Assembly (NCBI GenBank): GCA_036583965.1
Contig: JAZBQD010000025.1
Location: forward strand, 16,268,910 to 16,332,909
Reading direction: 5' to 3'
DNA from: Prunella strophiata
Lineage: Eukaryota > Chordata > Aves > Passeriformes > Prunellidae
Length of the DNA: 64,000 bases
The position numbers were made by a program, and so were the translations under genes. Positions 21,701 through 33,700 of the stretch are shown in pieces. The notes beneath the pieces are model-generated. The model ran no database searches, was not told the DNA's origin, and saw only the letters and a list, made by a program, of their open reading frames with translations. The first letter of the stretch is position 1; every line of letters starts with the position of its first letter.

Positions 21701-24700
21701 AGGTTGTGGTCTACACCTCAACTTATGAATGACTTTTAAAGCATGAAGGCTTGAAAGGAAGTCTTCAAGTAACTTGCATGAAACCATAGCAGAAACTTGA
21801 AGGACTAGTGGTGTCAAGACAGTTTATTTGGGGAGTTCCAATGCAGACCAAGTTAAGGTTGCTGAAAAAGAGTGATTTCTGAGAGTTTGCTTCTCAAACA
21901 ACAGTATGCCACACGGTTGCTGAGCACAGGTGTTCAGGTGTGTTTTGAGGCTTCGGTCTATGAAGCCAGAGTGGATGGAATATGTATGCATGTGTATGTT
22001 GTGACCATGTTGGTAAAAGGCATATCGGAATACATTGCCACAATGTGCTGTAGATGTAGCTTGAGCTAGAGTAGAGTATTGCCATTTTCGTGTTTTTATC
22101 CATTTTCTGAATGCAGAATGAAGTCAGGAGGACTAGCCTAATGATGATGAGCTGAAGCTTGAAGATGTCTTTCATGCTGTTCTGGATTTATTCCTAAAAT
22201 GTGTAGAATGGCTCAAACAAGTATTTGGGTTTGTTTTGAGGTAATAATCAGTTCTTTTTTGAAAAAGGACTTATTCAGTTGAAAGCTTAGTTGAATTAAT
22301 GTGTTCAATCTTTTGGCATGGTATAGAACTTGCTAAAAAGCAGTCTAGTTTGTTTCAGCATGCCAAAGTTTCATGTTTGGTAGCATGTGGGTTAAATCAA
22401 CTACTGTCTTCTGTAGAGAGGGTGTAGATACCAAAAAAAACTGATGTATGTACTTACAATGTGTTCTATTGTATCTTCCTGAGTTCAGGTGTTGCAGAAT
22501 ATATTGTAACCATCATTTGAGATGTTACTCCTCCAGCATTATTTCTCTTGGACATGAACCACTGTTTAAAAACTGCTGAAATTCTCCTTAATTCTGTCCA
22601 TCTCACTTGTACTTAGTACCTCTCCTTCCATCCTACCCTGACATGATTCATTCTTTGCCGTCCTGTTTACACCAGTTCTCCCTCCGTCCCTTTCAAAGTG
22701 GCTCAGGACTGAGACTCCACAGCATCTCATCCTGTACCGCAAGAGGAGGATTTTCTCCTTCTGTGCAGCAGGTACTGAGCTCTGACAGGTACCTGCCTGC
22801 AAGGCTGCATGGCCACAGGGTTAAGTGGAACTTCATACTGAGCTTTATGGGTGTTTTCTTCAGGAAGAGCAAGAGAATAGGGATCTACAGGAGATGGTGG
22901 AGTGACCACATGTATAATAAACCATGGAGGTTTTTTTATAGCTCTTCTGGATTAACTCAGATAGTGCTGCCTTTGATATGTTGTATACTAAAGAGATCCT
23001 GTCCATAGAGTGAAGCAAGCCTTCAGTATAGGTTTGTTAGAAGGCTCTGGTTGACAGTTGACACTCTGTATACTTTTAACACATTCAGCTATCTCTAATT
23101 TTCTAACTAGTAGCAGTTAGGAGAAGGTAGGCTACCATTGTCTGTGTAGGACAGTTACCAGTTGAGCCTGAGATTAGCTGAGTTGGTCAGAGCATGGTAC
23201 TAAGAATGCCATGGTCACAGGTTCAGTTCCTGTATTGGCCATTCCTGTAAGAGTTGGACTCCATAATCCTTGTGGGTCCCTTCCAGCTCAGAATATTCTG
23301 TGAGTCTATGTTTTAAATTTTGGATGTTAATTCACAACAAGAACACTATATGGCATAATCCTGCCATAAGACATAAGCTGTTCTAGACTCGCCCTTCTCA
23401 GGTGTCCATGCTGTGTCCTGTGGAAGCAGGGTGGAAACTTCCTTTCCAGTTACAAAGTTAGCAAAATGAAGTGTTGACTTGTGGGGAACTTGTCTGTTAC
23501 AAGTTGGCATTTGCATCCCACGCTTTGGGAAGTGAGTTAGTCCTCGCATTCGGCATTTGAACTGTGGCTGGCAAGAGTGTGAATGCCCCATCTTGTTTAT
23601 AAAGGTATTCCCAAATGAATGCTCCACCTCCATTGACTGGTGACTCCTGAAGAAGTTAAGATGTTGTGAGCTAAGCCTGTAACCCAGCCTGCGTGTTGGG
23701 ATACAAGGGTGTAGTGAGAATTTACTCTGGGGATTCCAGCTTGTGTGTGTATGTAATCTGTCATAGAAGATATGAATCAGCTGGCCTGTAGGAGCTGTCA
23801 GTGGAAGACTGAAAGGCAAATTCTGAGATGCTGTCTAGAAGGAAGAAGTTGTCACGGTAGTCACAATGTTATGCCAGTCACAGATAAATGACGTTTTAAT
23901 AATGGGACATATAGATGGGTAGAGAACACTGGACAAAACAAATGAATAAGTTTCTCTGGAACACTGGTGTTCTGACCCATGATTTTGTTGGGTATTGCAG
24001 TTCAAATACTGAGTACAAAAATCTGACATCTTTGCAAACTGTGTATTGAATGCTGAGGGAAAATGCTGGGAACTTATATTTCCAAATGACTGTCTTGTAC
24101 CTTGTACACTGGTGCTAGTGCTCTGATGCACCTGGAATGAAGGGAAAGAGTTGTTATAGCTGCAATGTGGATGTCTAGGTCACGGGCTGGGAGATGCAAG
24201 ATGAGTAGACAGTGGGAGAATGTCCAGCTTGTCTTTGTCTTGTCTTTTCTATAAATGATTTTACATTGAACAAATACCCCAGCAGAGTGAGTTAGAGTGA
24301 GCCTCCTCCTTCTCCCCAGCATTCTGCAGCAGTAATGGTATAGCTAGCCTCAGAGGAGCTTCTTGTTTTAATGCATTGACGAAGTTTTAAATCATCCATT
24401 ATTAGGAATTAATAGTAGAAACGTCAATCATTAGTGAGGGGATGAAAGCTCGTTAGCTGTTCTGTATGTAACAAGAATTGCATACAGTAAGATTGAAGTA
24501 ATGACTTTATGGAGGGTAATTTATTGATGTGTGACTGGTCTTGTTTTTGCCTTTTATCCTGAGCTGATCTATAGTTCTTTAGTTTAGAATACAGTGCATT
24601 CCATTGTTGTACCAAGGTTCAGCATACTCTGAGTTGGATTGGGATAACCCAATGATAAATGTTACCATGCACGGTAGTAAGAAAGTTTATGCAAAGGAAT

Positions 24701-27700
24701 GGTAGAGCAGATGCCTTGGTTCCTGAAAAAATTGAATGGCATGTAAGAGCTCTGTAGAGGTGACAGGATATTCAGATTTTTAGATCTTCATATACAATAC
24801 TCTGAACAATTGTCTGGATGGTAATTTATAAAAGAGTTTAAAGTAAAAAAGATTCTGATAAACTTCCCAGGACTACAGTTTGTCCTGTGGAATAATAAGT
24901 GTGCATAAAGGAGCAAAAGATCAATTATGAGCTACGTGTCCTTTCTAGAAGTTGAATTCATGGAGTCCTCAGCATGTCCAGTAGAACTGTTCAGTCCATC
25001 TTTTACCTAAAACTAAAATGTAAATGAAAATTAACTGAACTTTAAATTCTAATAAGACCATAAAATCTTCACTGCCACTTTAGCTTCTTATGCTTTTTAG
25101 TAAGGAAAATTTTATGCGTACCAAGTGTACTGAACAGTCTTTAGAAAATCCTTGATAAGATCTGTTCTTCAAGCAGCTTACTTAGGATTTTATTTACTTG
25201 AGTAAGCATTAAAAAAAAAAAAAAAAAAAACCAAAAAAGAAAACCCCCCCAGAAACCCCAAACAAAAACCAGCCACCCAGCACACAAATGAAACCCCCAA
25301 ATCCTGCATTTGTTGCTCCTCTGAAGGATTTCTCAGAAGTTAGGAATCTGTGATCAGAATAGTGACTCTGGACTGAAATCCTCTACCTGTCTTCTGATAA
25401 AGGACATCTTCTGTGTTAGGAGCTGGTAGCAATTGGAGATTGAGTTTGGGGACTGATGTGTTTCACTTTCCCCTTCTTGACCAAAGATCTGTATTTCATT
25501 ATTGTGCAAATTATGATATTCCAATCTCACATTTGCAGAATGAGGAAGTGTCAGTTCTGTGTCTGTGTTGGGTTTCTTCTCAGCCATCTGTTAAAGTGCT
25601 CAGTTTTTTTCTTGTGATTTTCTTTTTTTAAAGGATTTACCTCCACAGTGCCAGAATTAAATAGCTTAAATTTCAATTATTTTATCAGTGGCTGAAGACT
25701 TTAGGAAGTAAAGAAGCTGTTTATTTGAGAAGTTGTTTATAAGTGCATTTTCTTCTAGATGTCTAATGGTTTTTCATGTCTTGCCTTGCATGCTTCCCTG
25801 TGATAGACAGTAATTTTTTCAAGAGTCAAATAGTCATCCCTAGAAATCAAACAAACATTAACTCCAAAATAGTCACAATATGATATTTTATATCAAGTAA
25901 ATGTTTATTGTATGCATGAAAAAAATGTACTTTCACACATCTTGATCTCTTCCAGATTTGATTTCAAATATTCTCCATTACTTGAGCAAACCACCTTCTC
26001 TAGGATTTAAAGAAATATTATTTTGTTGCTCAAAGGAATTCCTTTCAAATTGCAACTGACTTGTAAAAATTTACGTACAAGTCTTTAAATCTCGAAGGCA
26101 TGGTGAGCCTGTAACAGCTGATTCTTCTGATACTTAAAAAAAAAATACTGTTAGAATTGTCAAAGTGGGATCTCAGGGTTCTTGAATGAGATATACATGT
26201 GTATATATATATATAAAACACTGGCTTTGTCAGGTAAAAAACCTGCTTCATGAAGTTGAGTTTGAAAAGATAACTGAACTTTTTAAGCCTATATATGAAA
26301 GAGAGAATTATGTTGATATATATAAAAGTTAGGGAAACCGATTGGGACCGCTGCATTGTACAGGCTGGGTGTATAAGCAAATAAACAAAGGCAAGCCAAT
26401 ATATCATGAGGTAAAAGACAAGATGTGAAGGCAAGTAACGGGAGAAAAGGAAAGTGTAATGAGCATTCTTTATAATGAGCAATGAATGTTTAGTGTTAAT
26501 AGACTTCTCTTTTATTAAATACGTGTCTGCATCAATAAGGACAGTCAAATCCTAAATAATTTTTTAAAATAAAATTGAAGATAATTTATTTTGGAAATAT
26601 AAGTTACTGGGAATGTTTATATTTTTACAGAAAAAAATGAGTGCATTTTGGGGAGTTTAGTTTCTGGATTAGCACTCTGATATACAGTGTCAAACCAGGC
26701 ATGATGTTTTGTTTGTAGATTTTCCATCCCGTTTTCTTTCCAGGTCCCTACTTGAGTAAGCAGCAAATTCTCTCAGTTTTATCCAGCATTATTATAATTT
26801 TAGTATTTCCAATCTTCATACCTCTTTTTCCATATTCTTTGGATGCTGATAACTGACAAAGGGACAATCAAGATTACACCTCTGTGCCTTTTTCTGAAAG
26901 TCACATCAGGATTTGGGAAAGCAGAATGGGTTGAGACTTGCCATCCTGTGGTTAGCTGGAGTTTTCCTGGATGGGCCATGTCAGAGATGGTGCTCTGAGG
27001 ATCATACACCGTGGATCGGATTGTGGAAATGCTGACCTATCGTTGTGTGATGACCTAAAGTGGACATCTCTCAATCCTTCCCTTTTTCACAGTTATTCTG
27101 GAGGCAGTAGGATCAAGACCAAAGACAAGGATGTCACCGTTCTTCCCTATTTTCCTCATGGACATCACTTTGCTCCATTGGTCAGCTCCCTGTTCAGCAC
27201 TGCTCAGGAGTTCCCCCTGGCTGCAGGGCAGTGACTGCACAGCTCACCAGCATATAAGCATCTGTAAGGGTTATCTGGTAGAGGCTGCTGTGGTACATTT
27301 CTGCTTATCTGTGTTACTTCTGGAAATAAAAAATTAAGCCATTGAAATCTTCCCCTTGTTTTTTACACTTTGGGATTTTATTCCTATAAAATGAACCTCT
27401 TTATTTGCCCTTTGTATTTCAAGTGAAAAAGGAGAAAATTCTGAGTTAATCCCTTACCTCTGTCCATGAATCCTCCTGTTGGTTTAATATTCACTCTCAT
27501 CATGGTTTTTTACAGCAGCAGATAATGGAGGGACTGCACCTGGTGGCACATCAGGAATTCCTCCCAGCAATCCTGCTGGGAATTCCAAGTCAGCGGCAAG
27601 GAACCTGGGTTCCTCGGCAGGAGAGAAGGAAGAGGGGAAGAAGGTCCGACGGCAGTGGGAGTCATGGAGCACAGAGGACAAGAATACTTTCTTTGAGGGC

Positions 27701-30700
27701 CTGTATGAGGTACATGTAGAAGAAAATAGACATAGATGGCTTTGGTTAGAGTCTGGATATTCCTAAAGAAGACTGATCTGGGTGAGATTGGCAGGAGCAG
27801 AAGGCCACTTAAAGACGAGCATTTGTAAGGCTATACATGGGGCTGTAAAACAGCTGTCAGTCAAAGCCATGTGTCAAAAGTGTCAAATTTCTTGTTTTTT
27901 TTTTTTTTTAAATACACAGGAAAGATTTCTGAGTTTTATTAATAAATGTTTATAGTAAGTTCAGTTGTTATTTAATTGTGGTTCTGTTTCAAATGAAAAA
28001 TATTTAAATAATGTCCCCATCTGAACTTTCAAAAGCAACACACTTGCTCTGTAATAATACTAAACAAGAAAAGCTGCTCTGTTCTAAAGAGAATTGTGTT
28101 TAATCTTTGGCCCTGAAGAGGCTAGAGCCAGTTCAGTCCTAGGGCTGAGAGACAAGAAAAAGTTACATCATCTTATCTTCTGTCTCTTATGATGTATATG
28201 ATGGATTCCTGCTTGTCCTGTTCCTGTGATTATTTCAACAGCATATCTGTTTTGAAACTACATGCCAAAGGTAAAAACAAAAGCAGTGGTGGGGAGTTTT
28301 CTTTGTACATGTGCATCTTCTTGATTTTTTTTTTTTTTCATCATAGGTATGTTATGACATACATATGTTTTGTGGACAAAAGGAACACTTAAACAGTGTT
28401 TTCTTTCTTTAACTCCTTGGAATTGCAGTAATATTCCTGGGAATCAAGTAATTTTTAAGCCACTTCACTGACTTTTTTGAATAGTGAGGAAAAATTTTAG
28501 GAAATTGTTTTAAGGTGGATCTGAGCCTCAATTTGTTCAGTCCCTCCTACCATTCATCTTGTGGCACTGCCTTTCAGAAGAGGTTTTCATACTTTTTATT
28601 TAAATCAGTTCCAACCTTTTCTGAATACAAAAATTTTGTGATAGCCGGAGTTAATGTGTATATAATCAAATCTTTTGAAACTCAAATTTTTTACTCCTAG
28701 TAACAGTAACATGAAATGTACTGTAAATAAAACTGCAGCTGGTAAATATAGTATGTTTTTCATTTACTCTAGTCAGAAATGGTGGGGGGAATGTAGAGGA
28801 AAGTAAAGAAAGCTCAGGGAGAAAATCAATGTTTTCAGTCCTGATACTTAACACATTTGTAAGTAAAGTTGGGTGATTTTTTAAATTTGCTAGCAACTTA
28901 CTGTTTTTATTTTGAAACAGTTAAAGAAACTAGAAAATAATTAATTTGGTACCCATATTGCATTTTATATAAAACAAAGAAAGCCAGTGTCATTCTTTCA
29001 CAGTTGAGTTCTGGTCCCCAGAAATTTTGTTTATGATCATTGAAATCCAATTTCCCACAAAGAACCGCAAAGTCCCTTACATTTTTTGACTTGACTTGCA
29101 ACAAGATCCAAGTTTGGGTTTGAGTATTTCTATTTCATTTATTCTTTCTTCAGCATGGGAAGGATTTTGAAGCTATCCAGAACAACATTGCCCTGAAATA
29201 CAAGAAGAAAGGCAAACCAGCAAGCATGGTGAAGAACAAGGAGCAGGTCCGGCACTTCTACTACCGCACCTGGCACAAGATCTCCAAGTACATTGACTTT
29301 GACAATGGTTAGTATGCACCAAAATGGGCTTGGTGCAAGGGTTGGAGTCCTGCCTTTTAGAGGTGAGGAAGTAAATACTGAGGAGGAACGGGGAGTTCAC
29401 AGTGTCTCACTTCTTATTTTTGTTAGCATGGCCTATCAAGGTTTGTGTTTTGTGAAAAATGCTTTTCAAGACCTGGTGCTTATATCACTACTATTCTGTG
29501 AATTCACCACACCAGAATGTGGTGATCCTGCTGTTAATACTAGGGGGAAAAACCAGGTTCAAGGAAATGTTTTTGTATTCTCAGGAACACACCTTCAAGA
29601 ACTGCCTAAACATTAATCAGGCATGGCTCCATCAAGCAAACTGACCCAGCACTACTTTGCAATTCTTGGGGGAAGGTAGAAACAAATAACACTCCAATGC
29701 CAGTGTAAATGGTGACATATTTGCTCCCACTTTAAAGAAGTTTAAAATTGTACCATGGATTCAATAACTTATGATTCCCAGTGCCATATTCTCTTTCCCA
29801 TGCTTTTCCCTCCTTCTGCAACTAGTTTAGTGAAAACGAAATTAGGAAGTCAGATAAACTGCTGGTGGTGTTTTATAATAGTAACATTATAATTGAGAAT
29901 GGATTTTTATCAAATCCATACTACTTAGGAATGGGCAGAGAGGATTCAAGTTAGTCTGTGGGTGGCCTAATCTGAATAACAGGCTAAAGAAATGTATTTC
30001 AGAGTGACCAGATTTTAGTAAGATTCAGTTCTTCTGACTTTAAGGTGTAAAAAATGTCAGTTCTCCCATTAGCCTGGGATTAAGTAACAGTCTCCAGAGT
30101 GTTCTGGTCATTCTGACAGTGTATTCTAAGATGCGTAAATCATGGCAATTTGTTTTGGTTTAATATTTTGGTCTTTAAACAACTTCAAATGTCAGCAAAA
30201 TTTTGGATAGTAAATTCATCTACAGTTTTGTGGCCATAGCCTCTCAAGTTAAAAATAACTCGTCAGGGAGAAATGGATGTAGAAAGAAGTTAAAGGAATG
30301 CAAAGCTAGTGTAAAATACAATCTTTTTATCACAGAATCAATTAGGATGGAAAAGATCTTTGAGATCATCAAGTCCAACCTATGACCACCTTGTCAAGTA
30401 AACCATGGCATCAAGTGCTACATCCAGTCTTTTCTTAAACACCTCCAGAGACAGGGACTCCACCACCTCCCTGGGCAGCCCATTCCAATGCTCAATCACC
30501 CTTTCTGTGCAGAACTTCCTAATTTCCATCCTAGGACCTCTGCTGATGCAGCTTAAGGCTGTCCTCTCATTCTGTGACTGATTGCATAAGGGAGAGATTG
30601 ACCCCCACCTGGCTACACCCTCCTTTCAGGGAAGAGGAGATGTGATGAGGTCTCCCCTAAGCCTCCTTTTCTCCAGGCTAAACAACTCAACTCCCTCAGC

Positions 30701-33700
30701 CACTCCTTACAGGACTTGTGTTCCAGACCCTTCACCAGCTTTGTTGCCCTTCTCTGAACACGTGATATCTCAACATCCTTCCTAAATTGGGGGGCCCAGA
30801 ACTGGACACAACACTCAAGGTGTGGCCCAACCAGTGCTGAGTACAAGGGAAGAATCACTGCCTTTGTCCTGCTGGCCACAGCATTCCTGATCCAGGCCAG
30901 GTGCCATTGGTCTTCTTGGCCACTTGGGCACACTGCTGACTCATGTTCAGTCAGCTGTCAGTCAGCACCCCCAAGTCCCTTTCTGCTTGGCCATTATTGA
31001 GCCACTCTGTCCGCAGCCTGTAGTGCTGCAGGGAGTTTTGACCAAAGTGCAGGACCCAGCACTTGGTCTTGCTAAACCTCACTAAAAACGAAAAATAATG
31101 AGTTATTAAAAGTAACTCATTTAGGAGAAATGGATACGGCTAGAAAAAATCTGAAGGAGTGCAAAGCTATTGTACTATACACTTAGTATCATACTGTGTA
31201 TGATAGTACATACTATACTACAGCTGTGTAGTTCTTTATGAACTTTGGTGTTCCTGAGCTTAGGTTACCTAAAGGAGGACTTGAGTATCTAAACAACCTG
31301 GCACAAGGTATGAGTTTCTCTTTTCAAAACAAGGCAGCAGTTTAAGATGAAGCCATTAGTATTTTATTTAAAAGCCAATGTTGCAGTGAACACAGTATGG
31401 AAGAATTTTTAAAATAAAAATAAGTTACGTATCTGTATCTTTGGGGTCTAGAATCTCATTGTCTGAAGGAATTTTAACAATCAGTGCAGTAGTTTGATTA
31501 AGTTTAGTATTGGTGGAAATATGTGTGTGCTCAGATTTTGAATTCAAAGAGAACTAAAGTTTTGATGAGCAGACAAGAATAAGTATTTTCACTTGATTTG
31601 TAAATCACAAGACTGTCCTTGCTGTCATAGATCTTTAGATCTATTAGCAGTAATGTCCGCATGTTGTGTGTTGAAGAGGAAGGACAAAAAAAAAAAACCT
31701 TGCAGAGTTCAATAAAATGTCAGCAATTTTTTGTGTAAAAATTTAGAATCTAGAATTTGCGTCAAATCTCTTATGGTGTGTTTGTGTGCACAAAAGAAAT
31801 CTGTTGTCTGGAAAATCCAAACCTTCCCCTGAATTTTCATGTAAAAGTGTTCTGTATGCATTTGCTTGGGGGCATCTGGACATATCCCTTAGAATTTGTG
31901 AACAGTTGATACTAGACGTGGCTTTATTATGAATTAGCTTTATTTTGCCTATTGAGCAGTTGCATATTTGTTTAAATTCCATGGAGACTCCTTTGTTTTC
32001 CTGTAATGTAAGAAAATGCCATAAAAAGGAAGTTGGTGAACCAATCTCATTATAGTGTTTTCTTGAACCAGAACTTAATTTTGCCTTTGTGATTTGTCTC
32101 ATCATTGAAAATTCAAATCCTCTCCTTTTTAGTGTTTAAATGAGCATCTGCAACGTAGCTGTGCATATCTGCAACCTGCATCTCACTGACACCTTTTCTG
32201 CTTTCTAGTGTTTTCTCAAGGGCTGAAAAAATCTTCCCTGGAGCTGTATGGCTTAATCTGCTATGGGGAACTAAGGAAAAAGATCGGGGGATGTGAGTAT
32301 AAACAGGTTATTTTTGTATGATAGAATCAGAAATTACTACCCTTGAGGTTGGCAGTATCTAGTTCAGTTTCACTTTTGAGTTCTTGACTATTGCTGTAAT
32401 CTGTGGTGTTACTGCTTCATTAAATGCATTTTTGTTTTTACAGATCTTCTTACTCTGTTGCATTAGTCCACTTTGATAGATTTCTTTAGTTTTATCTGTC
32501 TGCAAAATGCTGTGCATGTATTGCCCACAGGTGATAGGAAAACATACACAAAGCTTAGATGACCTATTCTGTTATTATTGAAACCTGAGCATTTAAGGGT
32601 GTAAATGATTCTACTTTCACCCAGAATTATTTGTGCCCATGCAATCAAAATCTGGGATGGGTGTCTTTTTCTAAGTCTTTCTCTAAATGTTTGCTCACTG
32701 TACCCTGAAGATGAAAAGGCACAAACCATAGTTGGAAATAACTTTACTGGCTAAGCAAGAAGGGTTCTGACCATGTCAGTGCCAGAGTCCAGTTTTGTTC
32801 ACATCGATGAGTGGAGATGGAGGAGTATGTGCTAGAGCAATGCTCCGCTGTTTGCTGGCAGTTGATTAATTGCATTAGCAACATACCTGAGCTTAGGCTC
32901 ACAGAACTACAAAGTAATTTGGGTTGGAAGGGACCTTAAAGACCATCTTATCCCAACCCCCTGTCATGGGCAGGGGTACTTTCCGCTACAACAGATTGCT
33001 CCAACCCCTATCCAACCTGGCCTTGAACATTTCCAGGGATGGGACACCCACAACTTCTTTGGGCAACCTTTGGGTTGTTGTAGGGAAACTGCCAGAGTTT
33101 CCCTACACTCCTCCCCACACATAATAAAAAATGTTTTCATTATATGTAGTTTAAATCTCCCCTCCTGTGGTTTAAAACCATCACCCCTTGTCCTGTCCCT
33201 CCAGGCCCTGCTGAAAAGTCTTTCCTTGTCTTTTTTTTTAAGCCTTCTTAAAGTACTTCGTATGCTGGGACCCCCAGAGCTGCAGGTGGAATCTCACCTG
33301 AGTAGAATAGAGGATCCCTACCTTACCCTACTGTCCACACTGCGGGGGGGGATGAGCTCCAGGACATGGTTCCTATGGTTTTCATGGCTTCCAGACCAGA
33401 GAGACCTGTGACATGACTGCCTTGAAGAATGGGCAGAGAAACATGCCCTGTATGTGCCAGTCCGTGTGCATACACCTTTTTATCCATGTATTTTTTCATT
33501 TCTCCCCAGGCTTTTTGCACAGTGTTACATCATAGTGCATCTTCTACCTGCTTTGTTTAATTCGTGAGACATGGAAAACCATCAAAATACCTTCACTTCT
33601 TTGTGAAGTTGTACTAGTTGTAAGGTGAAATGAACATGAAAGTGTTCATGAGTGAACATGTACAATTCCTAAAAGGATTGTGGCATTTTGGGAAAGGTTC

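Noticed and set aside
23166..23240. Functional tRNA gene
   Set aside because: The head resembles tRNA-Ile, but the anticodon and stems are degraded and a CR1-like tail follows, so it is a SINE.
26045..26548. 167-codon minus-strand frame in CRAMP1 intron 2
   Set aside because: It is rich in Phe, Ile, Tyr and Leu, as expected from AT-rich DNA including a TATA repeat; no motif or repeat-protein similarity.
30613..30933. 106-codon frame resembling a protein ([21 protein letters not shown])
   Set aside because: This is the decayed reverse-transcriptase tail of the CR1 element at 30327-31088, not a host gene.
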